Assembly: GCA_045657665.1 (NCBI GenBank)
Contig: JAZOTN010000002.1
Coordinates: forward strand, 1-52,258
Reading direction: 5' to 3'
From: RUG12461 sp045657665
Lineage (GTDB): Bacteria > Bacillota > Clostridia > Lachnospirales > Lachnospiraceae
Length of the DNA: 52,258 nucleotides
In this document: positions 43,952-52,258 of the stretch, one piece after another
Numbering within the stretch: the stretch's first letter is position 1
Layout: each line of letters opens with the position of its first letter
Program-made: the position numbers and the translations under genes
The notes under the pieces: model-generated
Told to the model about the DNA's origin: nothing
Database searches by the model: none
Seen by the model: only the letters and a program-made list of their open reading frames with translations

Positions 43952-46122
43952 AAAAAGATGGAAAGACGCTGCGGGGAGGGATCCGTAGAAAATACCAGAG
44001 GCTGATCCTGATCGTGATCGGCATGGTGGTTGCGGTGTTTGTGGTCATGAATCTGATACAGTTGCTCCGGCTGAGCGCCATTGTAAAAAGCACCAGTGAG
44101 CAACAGGAAGAGATCATATCCAGGTTCTCAGAAGGATCATTAACGGAGCTGATCAGCAGAAGACTCTCGAATATCGCAGGCAGTGAGGCTGACAGCATCA
44201 ATGCTCTCTTTTGGCAGGCAGCGCAGGATGCAATGGTCCTGAATGATCATTATGTAAAAATCCTGCAAAACCCGGAGAATTTTAACGGGCATGAGGTAAA
44301 GGCACCGGATGTTTCTCTGGAGGGAGAAGTCAGTGCGCAGCTCTTAACAGAGGAAGGGGTTGATCTAAGCGACCCCCGGATACAGGAGGAGATCCGGATG
44401 CTCGGGAGCCTCTCTGATGTCGCAGAGTCTCTGATAGGCCGATCCTATGAGGATTCTCTTTACATAGCGCTACCGGACGGCGTGATGCTTATGGTGGATC
44501 AGTATCCGTCCTCCAAGTATACAGAGGAAGGAGAGCTGATGCATATTCCGTTCCACGAGGAGGCATGGTACAAGGACGCTGTGGAATCCGGGGATATGTG
44601 TTTTACGGATGTTTACAAGGACGCTTTTTCCGGAAAGGATCTTGTCACCTGTTCCGTTCCGGTTTATCAAAACGGAAAACTGGCGGCTGTGGTGGGAACC
44701 AATCTGTGTATGGAGCTGCTGGAAAAGGGTGTCAGTAAATCATACGAAGACGGAGAGGTTATCTGTATTCTAGATCAGAATGGGAAAGTGGTCATTTCTC
44801 CATTGACGGAAGGCATCTTTGGCGCAAACGACGAAGAAAACGGTATAGATCTGCGGGAATATCCGGATGAGGAAGTTTCTTCCATGGTGAAACAAGCCTA
44901 TGAAATGGAAGGCAATGCGGATGCAGTCGAGATCAAAGTGGACGGAGAAGATTTTCTGATGGTCGGCAAGCCGGTTATTCTGCCGAGATGGGCGCTTCTT
45001 CGGGGCATGAAAGAGAGTATACTGACGGAACCATCGGTCATGACAAAAGAGGAGACCGACGGTCTGATGTCTGCCACGGTGTCCCTTGTGAATCAGGAGA
45101 TCCTCCTTTCGGTTCTGGTGGCTGCGGGACTGCTTATCGTTGTACTGATCCTGGCGATCCAATATGCCAGGAAGGTTTCCAGCCGGATTGCGGATCCGCT
45201 TGAAAAAATGACACGAAGGATCAGCTCCATCAAGGGCGAGGATCTTCTGTTTCAAATGGAGGATACTTATAAAACCGGAGATGAGATCGAGGTGCTGGCG
45301 GAATCGTTTTCGCATATGTCATCAAGAACCCTGCAATATGTGGATCAGGTGAAAACGGTTACCGCGGAAAAGGAGCGGATCGGTGCAGAGCTCAACATGG
45401 CCACGGAGATCCAGGAAAGTCAGCTTCCGAGTACCTTCCCGGCATTCCCGGATCGGAAGGAGTTCCGGCTGTATGCCAGCATGGATCCGGCCAAAGAAGT
45501 CGGCGGCGACTTTTATGATTTCTATTTTGTGGATTATGACCATATCGCCCTCGTTATGGCGGATGTATCCGGAAAAGGCGTTCCTGCGGCACTTTTCATG
45601 ATGGTGTCAAGAGTCCTGATCAAGTCGCGGCTGCAAAACGGGGAGCGGCTTGGGGAAGCGTTGAAAAACGTGAATAACCAGCTCTGTGAAAACAATGATG
45701 CGGGTTTGTTTGTGACCGTATGGGCCGCGATTATCGAGATCTCCACAGGAAAAGGTGTCTCTGTCAATGCGGGGCACGAGCATCCGGCGCTTCGGAAAGG
45801 CGACGGGCTGTTTGAGATGGTGGAATATGATCATGATCTGGCGCTTGCGGTAATGGAAGGAGCTCTTTTTGAGGAACGGGAGTTTCAGCTGAACCCCGGA
45901 GACTGCCTCTTCGTATATACGGATGGTGCTCCGGAAGCTCAGAATGCGGAGCATGTGCTGTTTGATATGGACCGTATCCTTGAGGCTCTGAACCTCGATC
46001 CCATGGCGGAACCCGAGACGTTGATCGAAAACGTGACGAAGGGGGTCGAGACCTTCGTGGACGGTGCCGAGCAGTTTGACGATATCACGATGCTCTGTTT
46101 CCGGTATGACGGACCGAAGTAA
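43948..46122 (+). CDS. Membrane sensor PP2C phosphatase (RsbU/SpoIIE type), second copy
   Basis: 724 residues with the same layout as the protein at 18095-20287: membrane segment (about 15-36), Cache-like sensor with YIALPDGVMLMVDQ, second membrane segment (about 385-407), HAMP (RIADPLEKMTRRI) and PP2C domain with EVGGDFYD, MADVSGKGVPAALFM, VNAGHEHPAL and VYTDGAPEA. In the stretch before the PP2C domain the two share PSTFPAFPDRKEF-like and YASM segments. No STAS gene follows here, so its target must lie elsewhere or be shared. Its 3' end overlaps the convergent gene by 38 nt. Confidence 0.92.
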   Translation: MKKDGKTLRGGIRRKYQRLILIVIGMVVAVFVVMNLIQLLRLSAIVKSTSEQQEEIISRFSEGSLTELISRRLSNIAGSEADSINALFWQAAQDAMVLNDHYVKILQNPENFNGHEVKAPDVSLEGEVSAQLLTEEGVDLSDPRIQEEIRMLGSLSDVAESLIGRSYEDSLYIALPDGVMLMVDQYPSSKYTEEGELMHIPFHEEAWYKDAVESGDMCFTDVYKDAFSGKDLVTCSVPVYQNGKLAAVVGTNLCMELLEKGVSKSYEDGEVICILDQNGKVVISPLTEGIFGANDEENGIDLREYPDEEVSSMVKQAYEMEGNADAVEIKVDGEDFLMVGKPVILPRWALLRGMKESILTEPSVMTKEETDGLMSATVSLVNQEILLSVLVAAGLLIVVLILAIQYARKVSSRIADPLEKMTRRISSIKGEDLLFQMEDTYKTGDEIEVLAESFSHMSSRTLQYVDQVKTVTAEKERIGAELNMATEIQESQLPSTFPAFPDRKEFRLYASMDPAKEVGGDFYDFYFVDYDHIALVMADVSGKGVPAALFMMVSRVLIKSRLQNGERLGEALKNVNNQLCENNDAGLFVTVWAAIIEISTGKGVSVNAGHEHPALRKGDGLFEMVEYDHDLALAVMEGALFEEREFQLNPGDCLFVYTDGAPEAQNAEHVLFDMDRILEALNLDPMAEPETLIENVTKGVETFVDGAEQFDDITMLCFRYDGPK

Positions 46123-47179
46123 AAGGCAGGCGTCTGGTAAAGGCTTCGGTGCTCTCCTCTTTATCCCTGATGGCATAAGCCGTACTGACAGAAAGACTGC
46201 TGTCTTCCTGCGCGGTCTTCAGCTTCACCGTTTTGATGAGAAGCCGGATCACGGACTCCTTCTGAGGTCCTGACATCAAAAGATACTCATTCTCCCCCAG
46301 CGAAAAGATCTCCGAATCGGAAGGCTTTAAGCTGTCCAGGATCGGGACCAGCTTTCCTTCACTTCCCGGAGCGGTGAAATACACGCCGATACTGTTGGGA
46401 TAGCCGTTTTTTTCCATGTACTCATTCATGGAGCGGAGGAAGGTCCTGTTGTAAAACCCGGTGGCCGGATCCACATATCGGCCCCGTCTCATCAAGGTGA
46501 GAAACGTCAGAAGCACAGCGATGGCGTAGCATAAGTTCCGTACATCGTGGATCCCAAGGATGATATTGAAGAAATACATGATGCATCCCACGGCGATGGG
46601 GATCAGGAAAAGATCCAGCCGAAGGAAGGTGGGGGGCTTCCTCATCTTTCGGGCGGACCAGACGATCCCTACCGCATTGATCACATAAAGCAGCTGGATC
46701 CCAAAGCTCACGATAACGAAAGTAGTCATTACCCCGGTAATCATACTATCGGGGAATGGAAGTGCAACAACTATCATGTAGATCAGGGTAAAGACTGCTG
46801 AGACCACGCACATCAGAAGAAGGCTTTTTTTCAGCTTTTTCCGGACATGGTCATAACTTTTGTACGTGCAGTAATCCACATACATATTCCAGAACATGAT
46901 AATGAGCAGGGTAAAAAACTCCTTCCCACAGTTCAGGATCGCAGTCAGGAAGGCACCAAGCCAAATATTGCGGACAGCTAAATCCGCCATCCAGGTGTTT
47001 GCATAATATTGGGCAAAAAGAGACACTGCAGAAAGGAGTCCGACAAATAAGGCGATCTGAAGCACCCGGTCCAGATCTCCGTTCTTTCCTTTTCTTACGA
47101 TCAGCCCGGCCACGAGAACGAAGGCGGCGATCACAAGCGTAGCGATCTCTATGATATAAAAAATATAAATGTCCATCAT
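46085..47179 (-). CDS. Multi-pass membrane protein with degenerate GGDEF domain
   Basis: 364 residues. Six or seven membrane segments (about 5-225) lead to a C-terminal domain that opens DPATGFYNRTFLRSMNEYM, the pattern of a GGDEF start (DxLTGLxNR). At the place of GGDEF it reads SLGENEYLL, so catalysis is unlikely, and the domain may bind nucleotide or act as a scaffold. The last 12 codons overlap the convergent phosphatase gene. The start may be at either of two adjacent ATG codons, 13 nt after the preceding gene. Confidence 0.7.
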   Translation of the reverse strand: MMDIYIFYIIEIATLVIAAFVLVAGLIVRKGKNGDLDRVLQIALFVGLLSAVSLFAQYYANTWMADLAVRNIWLGAFLTAILNCGKEFFTLLIIMFWNMYVDYCTYKSYDHVRKKLKKSLLLMCVVSAVFTLIYMIVVALPFPDSMITGVMTTFVIVSFGIQLLYVINAVGIVWSARKMRKPPTFLRLDLFLIPIAVGCIMYFFNIILGIHDVRNLCYAIAVLLTFLTLMRRGRYVDPATGFYNRTFLRSMNEYMEKNGYPNSIGVYFTAPGSEGKLVPILDSLKPSDSEIFSLGENEYLLMSGPQKESVIRLLIKTVKLKTAQEDSSLSVSTAYAIRDKEESTEAFTRRLPFTSVRHTGNRAS

Positions 47180-47192
47180 CGTCTTCGCTCAT

Positions 47193-48032
47193 CTATCCTT
47201 TCTCCCCGCGAATAACCTCACCGCCGCTCTTCCCTGCGAACAGCCTTTTCGTAAGAGCGGAGACCTCCTGGCTATGGCGACGCAGCAGCACCTTTGTATC
47301 CCCGGGGTATTGTTCCATGGCTTTCTTTGCACTGAACACAAGCATCTGCATCAGATCCGTCTTGAAATCGGGGCCTATCGCCGTAAGAAGCACCGGCATC
47401 AGGATTCCCGAAGGAAAACGGTGTATGAGAAGCAGGCCGCTGACCTTTCCGTCCGTGATCACCGCACAGGAGATGTTTTCATCAAACCATTCCTTGTCAA
47501 TATACTCCAGATCCTCGACAAGGCCCTTTTTCCCGTGAAACAGGCAGTTGGTAACTCCCTGCATGAACTGCAGCTCCATGAGTTCACTCAGACCCGTGAT
47601 ACTGCTCTGAACCTTTTTCTTTAACGAAGCAAGAGGTTTTAAATCCTCAACGCTCACGGTAAGATCCCTGCCTTCCACCGTGGAAACCGTAAAGCCGTCA
47701 TCGGAAAAGCCCTTCTTTGACTCATCGGAAAGATCATTCAGTTCAAAGAAGACACCCTTTACCTCCGAATCTTCCGCCATCGTATCAAAGTGAGAGAGGA
47801 GGGACTGAATGACATCACTCCCTTCGGAACGCAGGAAACAGATCTCCGCATTCGTATCCGCGTCCTCTTCCTGGTCTTTATACTCCCAGATCATGGCACC
47901 TTTCGGTGCTTTCCCGTCTTCCACGGCAACAATGCCCCGGTAAAATTCCCTTCCGATGCTTTCCGACACATCCTGATCAAGGATGTCCTCATAATCCGTT
48001 ACATTATCTGCATTCAGTTCCAAAATATCCAT
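47193..48032 (-). CDS. GNAT-like protein, shorter paralogue of 50663-51868
   Basis: 279 residues. The N-terminal half has a GNAT-like strand pattern (GIVAVEDGKAPKGAMIWEYK), and the second half matches the larger protein upstream in the cluster (DGKVSGLLLIHRFPSGILMP here against GKKGGVLLAHKMPSGLIRTE there). A catalytic or acetyl-CoA loop is not clear in this copy, so it may be inactive or act as a partner. Function unknown. Possibly one operon with its neighbours. Confidence 0.6.
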   Translation of the reverse strand: MDILELNADNVTDYEDILDQDVSESIGREFYRGIVAVEDGKAPKGAMIWEYKDQEEDADTNAEICFLRSEGSDVIQSLLSHFDTMAEDSEVKGVFFELNDLSDESKKGFSDDGFTVSTVEGRDLTVSVEDLKPLASLKKKVQSSITGLSELMELQFMQGVTNCLFHGKKGLVEDLEYIDKEWFDENISCAVITDGKVSGLLLIHRFPSGILMPVLLTAIGPDFKTDLMQMLVFSAKKAMEQYPGDTKVLLRRHSQEVSALTKRLFAGKSGGEVIRGEKG

Positions 48033-48141
48033 TTCAAGGTCTCCCAGTTACCACGTCGATCAGGAGACGAACTCCTCCCTGTGCTTCTCTTTTCCCGTTT
48101 TTTATGCCTCAGTTCCCCGTTTGCAGAAATATGTGTATATC

Positions 48142-49431
48142 TTATTGAATGCAATTATTCATGGCAAATATTACGCCAGATGCAGCGCCTGCCAGCAACG
48201 CCTGATTGGAAACGAAATATCCCAATACCTGTCCGGGGAAGATCAGATCGGGATTCGTCAGGCCATTCACTACGGTCAGGATGTCGACTGTGGTATTGCA
48301 GAGCTTCGCAATCTTCGTCAGGTTGTCGCCGCTTTGGACTGCGTATGCCCCCGAGATCCGGCTGGCTTCTGCCATCGCCTTTGCGATCGTCTGCGGAGTC
48401 AGCGCATTCCGCGATGCGGGTGCCTTCTTTGCACTCTCTTCCGTAGAAGTTTCTTTCGTATCGGATGCCGCTTCCACATCATAGCCGTAGGTTTCTCCAT
48501 TTGCATTTGTCATCACAGACACCTTTTCGTAGACCTGATCCGGACCGTCTCCGTATCCGATGATCGCGCTGCTGGTGATGATACGTCCTGTTTTAAGCCC
48601 GCGCATTACGGCACGTGCAAGGCTCTCGTTGAGCTTCGCATCCACGAGTTTTACCTTCACATTGTAACCGGCTTTTTCAAACGGTTCGATATAACGGCTC
48701 ATCAGGGCATCATAATCGTTGCCGATGGTCTGGATGATGACGTTGCATCCCTTCATGTCACCTTCCGTAAAGCTCTTTACGGCCTTGTTCAGGATGTCTC
48801 GGCTCTCCTGATGAACAGACTGGGCCGCTGCACCGCTGGATTCCTCATACTCCGGCAGCTCCTCTTTGATCACATCGCTGTCCAGATTGAAAGCCTTCAG
48901 TTCCTCACTGGCCGGATCCGCGACCCGAGTGGATTTGCCAGAGGCGGGAAGACCCATGACGATCACTGCCTGATAATCATAATCCAACGGTCCGTCGTAA
49001 ACGTATACTGATGTGCCGTCATCTTTCTTTTCCGTTCGTGCAGATCCTCTCGCCAGAAACTTCTCCAGGATCTCCTCCCGGAGTTTCTCCCGCTCTTCTG
49101 TTTTGATCTCGGAGGTATCACCGTACACCTCGGAATAATAAGCAGACAGCCTGTCCAGCTCCTGCACCACCGGATCGTCCTGCAGTTCTTCCACTGTGGG
49201 ATAATCTCCTGCCTTGATGCGCTCATACAATTCCCGAGCCTCATCCGTGTCGATCATCAGATGATCTTCGGAAACCTCCCAGGTGACGGGGGTGATGTCA
49301 TCCGGAATCGGGACATCCTTGTTCTCCGCAAAGATGCTCTGGGGCGTGAAGATCACACTAAGCGTCAACACAAGCGCAGCAAATGCCGCTTTCCATCTGA
49401 TCTGTTTTCCAAAAGCACCTGCTTGTTTCAT
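48142..49431 (-). CDS. Exported zeta-toxin-like kinase with C-terminal LysM domain
   Basis: 429 residues. A signal peptide (about 1-35: FAALVLTLSVIF, then cleavage near IFA-EN) is followed by an acidic helical region, a zeta-toxin/UDP-sugar-kinase-like domain (about 150-305) with P-loop GLPASGKST (160-168), LDSDVIKEELPEY and the SVHQES helix, and a LysM domain (about 362-405) with YAVQSGDNLTKIAKL and NPDLIFPGQ. Zeta toxins phosphorylate UDP-N-acetylglucosamine inside cells, and LysM binds peptidoglycan glycan. The export signal is odd for an ATP-using enzyme. No epsilon antitoxin was recognised next to it. AGGAGGTTACAT precedes the start. Confidence 0.78.
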   Translation of the reverse strand: MKQAGAFGKQIRWKAAFAALVLTLSVIFTPQSIFAENKDVPIPDDITPVTWEVSEDHLMIDTDEARELYERIKAGDYPTVEELQDDPVVQELDRLSAYYSEVYGDTSEIKTEEREKLREEILEKFLARGSARTEKKDDGTSVYVYDGPLDYDYQAVIVMGLPASGKSTRVADPASEELKAFNLDSDVIKEELPEYEESSGAAAQSVHQESRDILNKAVKSFTEGDMKGCNVIIQTIGNDYDALMSRYIEPFEKAGYNVKVKLVDAKLNESLARAVMRGLKTGRIITSSAIIGYGDGPDQVYEKVSVMTNANGETYGYDVEAASDTKETSTEESAKKAPASRNALTPQTIAKAMAEASRISGAYAVQSGDNLTKIAKLCNTTVDILTVVNGLTNPDLIFPGQVLGYFVSNQALLAGAASGVIFAMNNCIQ

Positions 49432-49455
49432 ATGTAACCTCCTGATTTGCCTTAA

Positions 49456-50637
49456 TTAGATGAATGTGCTGTCGTCATCCAGCTTGCTCCCCTTCTCCTT
49501 GGAAGTGAGCTCCTCAGCTTCCGCAAAAGTCATTCCGGACGCTTTGATCGCCGCCATGTACTGATCCTTTAATACCTCAGTCTGGACGTGCATACGGCCG
49601 AAGGTTCTCATGAAAAATCTGAAAAAAGGATTATATTGCCGCAGCTTTTTCTCGAAGGGAGACAGCTTGTCAAACTCTCTCTCTTCCTCCCGCGCTTTCC
49701 TTTCCCGGGCCTGTTCCTTTTCAAGATCCCGTTCGAGCTTTTTCTCCGCGCTTTCCCTGGCTTTTTCGCTGACCAGTTCATCCAGCTTATCCCGGGTATA
49801 CGAATCCAGATTACTGCTTCCCAGCCTCTCACCAAGGTTGTAATGTTCATATACCTCCAGCCGGACCACCAGCTTTGCCGCCTCATCATAATCCATGGCA
49901 GGATAGTGGAACTGCAGACCTTTGATCTTTGCTTTCAGCTTCGCTTTGTCTTCCCCTTGCATGGACTCCGCCTTCCTTTGATACATGGAATTCAGCTCAG
50001 GCGCGTAATAGTCCTCTTTTTTCTTCATCGCTGCAATACGGTCTTTCTTCCGCTGCTTTTTCTCATTCTCATCGAATTTGCTTTCCGCTTCCTTCAGCCT
50101 TGCCATTTCCATTCTGGCATTTTCTCTTACTGCCTTTACTTCGCGAAGACGCTCGGCGGCTTTTCCGAATTTGAAAAGAGAGAATTTCCCTTTGAGGTAC
50201 TGATTGCAGGCGGCGATCACCGTCGCGAGGACGTTTCCCTCCGTGGCGGTTCCCTTTACTTCGTTGTAGCGGTTGATCGCTTCCTTGACGGCCTGCATCT
50301 TTTCGCTGTCATTTTCGACGTCGACGGCAAAGGATTTATTCAGGCTGACATACTTAGGCTCAGGCGCAATCTTTGGCCCTTTTTTCGAGGATTTCATCTT
50401 TTTCTTGGGATATTCGATAAAAGCCGTGTTCAATTTGTCTTCCGTTTCCTCGGCCTTGTTCATCAGATCAGCCTCTGTCTGGCTGCTCTGAAGGGAATCC
50501 ATTTCGGAAAACTCATTTGACAGCATGGAGTCCTGTTCCCGGTAGCTTTGGTCCTCCTTATGCTCAAACTCCTGTTCTTCCTTCGTAATCTGAATCCCCT
50601 GCTGCTGTTTCAGCTCTTCCAGATGTGTACTGTCCAT
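49456..50637 (-). CDS. Large charged coiled-coil protein, unknown function
   Basis: 393 residues without signal or membrane segment. A Gln/Glu-rich N-terminus (1-75), a basic linker (YPKKKMKSSKKGPKI), and long Lys/Glu/Arg helices (about 155-345) predict extended coiled coil, and a short aromatic stretch YNPFFRFFMRTFGR near 335 may contact a membrane or partner. No catalytic motif is seen. GGGAGGAGAC marks the start. It lies 24 nt before the zeta-LysM gene, so joint transcription is likely. Confidence 0.65.
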   Translation of the reverse strand: MDSTHLEELKQQQGIQITKEEQEFEHKEDQSYREQDSMLSNEFSEMDSLQSSQTEADLMNKAEETEDKLNTAFIEYPKKKMKSSKKGPKIAPEPKYVSLNKSFAVDVENDSEKMQAVKEAINRYNEVKGTATEGNVLATVIAACNQYLKGKFSLFKFGKAAERLREVKAVRENARMEMARLKEAESKFDENEKKQRKKDRIAAMKKKEDYYAPELNSMYQRKAESMQGEDKAKLKAKIKGLQFHYPAMDYDEAAKLVVRLEVYEHYNLGERLGSSNLDSYTRDKLDELVSEKARESAEKKLERDLEKEQARERKAREEEREFDKLSPFEKKLRQYNPFFRFFMRTFGRMHVQTEVLKDQYMAAIKASGMTFAEAEELTSKEKGSKLDDDSTFI

Positions 50638-50662
50638 ATGTCGTCTCCTCCCTTTCCTTACT

Positions 50663-51868
50663 TTAACCTTGTATCAGATAATCGCCAAGAATGACCGTTG
50701 CTATCCCAATGTCTACGTTTTCGTCGGGAAGCGGCTCTGTCAGCGCCGCCTCGATCATGGGTTTTCGGATGTGCTCGGGGAAATTGTCATCCAGAAACGC
50801 TCCAAGCTCCTCCGTTTCCACCGGGAGAGAGATCAAAGCGTTTTCGCCACAGACCTTTCTCGCCATGACCGCCAGCCGGCTGACAAGGCTCCTGACCGCA
50901 TATCCGCCGCCCTCTGTCCAGCCCAGATACTCCGTCCTTATGAGTCCGCTTGGCATTTTATGCGCCAGAAGTACACCGCCTTTTTTCCCTTTTCTCATAC
51001 AGACGCTGCTCAGTTTCCCGTCGTAATAATTCGGAGGCACCCTTTTTTTTATTACCTTCTGCATCGCAGCGTCTGTATCTGCAAGCGTCCGAAAAGCCTC
51101 CTCCTTCTCCTTCTCGGAAAGCGCTTCCAGAGAGACAGAATCCTCCGCCAGATTGGCCACAATCTTCGACTCATCCTTTGCCTTCAGCGCGGTCATGAAT
51201 TCGGGAGCAAGTCCCTCCTCAAAGGAAAAATGCCAGTCACTGAAAAGATTATAGAAGACCTGCGTCTCGGGTTTTTCATCCTGGAAATCAAAGGTAAAAT
51301 AATCGATCCCCGCATTAAGACCCTCTGTAATGATATTGGCAAGAAGCATGTCAGCGATCCCCTGTTCCCGGAATTCCTCGGCAACATAGAGCCAGTGGAT
51401 ACGAAGCACCACGCTCTCCGCCGCCCTGTCCGGTTCAACGCCATAGGCCAGTATCCCCGCCGCGTACACCGCGCCGTCACGATACCTGAGCGCTCCGATC
51501 GCTTTCATGTTGTTCACCAGAAGGTCTTCCATGATATCATCGGACAGCAGCGGTTTATACCGATTGGCGCTGTCGTCCGTGACTCTTGAAATAAGCGAAC
51601 CGACACGTTCTTCATAAGTCCTTTCCGTATCCGCCGCAGCGGCAAGAGCCATTCTTCCGAGCTCTGACATCGGGTGGAAAAGCCTGGCCGTACGGATCTG
51701 TGTACCGATCTTCTTAAGATACGGCTCCTCCAAAAGCTTCCGGAGTTCAAACTCACCGAGTTCCTGACTCTCCGCTTCCTTTTCCTTCTCTTCGATTTCC
51801 TTTTCAACCGCTTCCAGTTCCTCAGCGCGGCCTATAAACTCCTCATAATATAATTCGTTGAGACCCAT
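50663..51868 (-). CDS. GNAT-family acetyltransferase-like protein
   Basis: 401 residues. An N-terminal helical, Glu-rich region (1-60) is followed by a GNAT fold: WLYVAEEFREQGIADMLLAN carries the R/QxxGxG/A-type acetyl-CoA loop, with DYFTFDFQ as the next strand. A second half resembles the shorter protein at 47193. The start at 51868 follows GAGGGAGGGAAA, although an ATG six codons earlier overlaps the upstream small gene by ATGA. Substrate unknown. Confidence 0.7.
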   Translation of the reverse strand: MGLNELYYEEFIGRAEELEAVEKEIEEKEKEAESQELGEFELRKLLEEPYLKKIGTQIRTARLFHPMSELGRMALAAAADTERTYEERVGSLISRVTDDSANRYKPLLSDDIMEDLLVNNMKAIGALRYRDGAVYAAGILAYGVEPDRAAESVVLRIHWLYVAEEFREQGIADMLLANIITEGLNAGIDYFTFDFQDEKPETQVFYNLFSDWHFSFEEGLAPEFMTALKAKDESKIVANLAEDSVSLEALSEKEKEEAFRTLADTDAAMQKVIKKRVPPNYYDGKLSSVCMRKGKKGGVLLAHKMPSGLIRTEYLGWTEGGGYAVRSLVSRLAVMARKVCGENALISLPVETEELGAFLDDNFPEHIRKPMIEAALTEPLPDENVDIGIATVILGDYLIQG

Positions 51869-51882
51869 TTTCCCTCCCTCAA

Positions 51883-52044
51883 TCATGTTTCCGCTAAAAA
51901 TCCGCCTCGTAGATATGTCTTACTTCCGCTTCGATTTCTGTACTTCTCTGCATGAAGCTCCGGCTCACTGCTGCCCTCCGCGGCAAGAGTCTGATAACGC
52001 TCGACTTTTGAACCCAGATATTTCTGATCCTCAAACTGTGCCAT
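51883..52044 (-). CDS. Small protein, possibly frameshifted
   Basis: 53 residues from an ATG after GGAAAGGAGTAGATCC. The frame starts MAQFEDQKYLGSKVERYQTL and ends by overlapping an ATG of the next gene. An alternative frame with more protein-like composition (SFMQRSTEIEAEVRHIYEAD) ends at 51894, so a one-base indel near 51965 could join the two into one small protein. No domain recognised. Confidence 0.45.
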   Translation of the reverse strand: MAQFEDQKYLGSKVERYQTLAAEGSSEPELHAEKYRNRSGSKTYLRGGFLAET

Positions 52045-52092
52045 GGATCTACTCCTTTCCCGATTCCTCTTTCCCTGAGTACAGGTGTCATA

Positions 52093-52258
52093 TCACCAGA
52101 CAGTGATCCTGTCCTCCGGAGCCAGGTACATGCCGTCACCCTCTTTGATATCATAGAAATTCAGAAAATCATCGTAGTTCTGCAGCGGGATATTGGCGCG
52201 GTAGGCTTCGACCGGGTGCTCATTGGTGTCTACATATTCCTGTTCCGCTTCCAGGTAA
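52093..52258 (-). CDS. M13 (neprilysin-like) metallopeptidase, C-terminal part
   Basis: Only the last 54 codons are in the window. They read EHPVEAYRANIPLQNYDDFL, then FYDIKEGDGMYLAPEDRITVW and the stop, which match the M13 ending (HxPxxxRxNxPL...F..F.VKxGDxMYxxPxxRVxIW). The HExxH zinc site lies outside the window. The gene is directly upstream of the small protein and GNAT genes on the same strand. Confidence 0.85.
   Translation of the reverse strand, partial: YLEAEQEYVDTNEHPVEAYRANIPLQNYDDFLNFYDIKEGDGMYLAPEDRITVW

Overview
The window looks like a chromosomal segment of a Gram-positive anaerobe of the Clostridia, most likely a Lachnospiraceae member. The reasons are the trigger factor-clpP-clpX-lon-engB gene order, sigma-A type promoters, strong GGAGG ribosome sites, many Cache/HAMP signalling proteins, a YitT protein and a CASTOR/POLLUX-type channel. 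Genus cannot be fixed from the sequence alone.

Left part (1-10433): two mobile elements lie in tandem against the 3' end of a tRNA-Gly(GCC) gene. The outer element (1 to about 6483, left end not in the window) carries defence cargo on the minus strand: a MazG-type pyrophosphohydrolase, a 982-residue primase-helicase-PLD protein of the TOTE conflict type, and a type III toxin-antitoxin locus (ToxN/AbiQ-like toxin behind three 34-35 nt repeats, with its own promoter and a hairpin terminator). Its tyrosine recombinase (5066-6373) abuts a 23-nt copy of the tRNA 3' end. The inner element (6461-10433) is a very small integrative mobilizable element: one small helical protein, a MobV-type relaxase, palindromes that may be oriT, and a second tyrosine recombinase next to the intact tRNA.

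Middle-left (10487-17726): remains of a sugar-catabolic locus. Broken pieces of a DMT transporter, transaldolase, transketolase, iron alcohol dehydrogenase and a sugar ABC transporter lie around intact genes for a transaldolase-like aldolase, a PIN-PhoH protein, an L-fucose/arabinose isomerase-like protein and a ROK regulator.

Middle (17738-34710): an RsbU/SpoIIE-type phosphatase and STAS protein sit between two copies of the 3' end of metF. Then come metF and the proteostasis cluster (engB, lon, clpX, clpP, tig), followed by a YitT protein, a diguanylate cyclase, a CYTH protein, a DJ-1/PfpI protein, a lipoprotein and a hybrid histidine kinase.

Right part (34733-52258): a minus-strand ion and membrane operon (DUF308, AarF/UbiB kinase, TrkH, TrkA, a small broken gene, CASTOR/POLLUX-like channel). 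Then a plus-strand run (anchored HAD phosphatase, a truncated paralogue, a lysophospholipase-like hydrolase, a second SpoIIE-type phosphatase). Last is an uncharacterised minus-strand cluster: M13 peptidase (partial), a small protein, two paralogous GNAT-like proteins, a coiled-coil protein, an exported zeta-toxin-like kinase with a LysM domain, and a membrane protein with a degenerate GGDEF domain.

The strongest candidates for new biology are the type III toxin-antitoxin locus joined to the TOTE-type helicase on a tRNA-targeted element, and the exported zeta-LysM/GNAT cluster.
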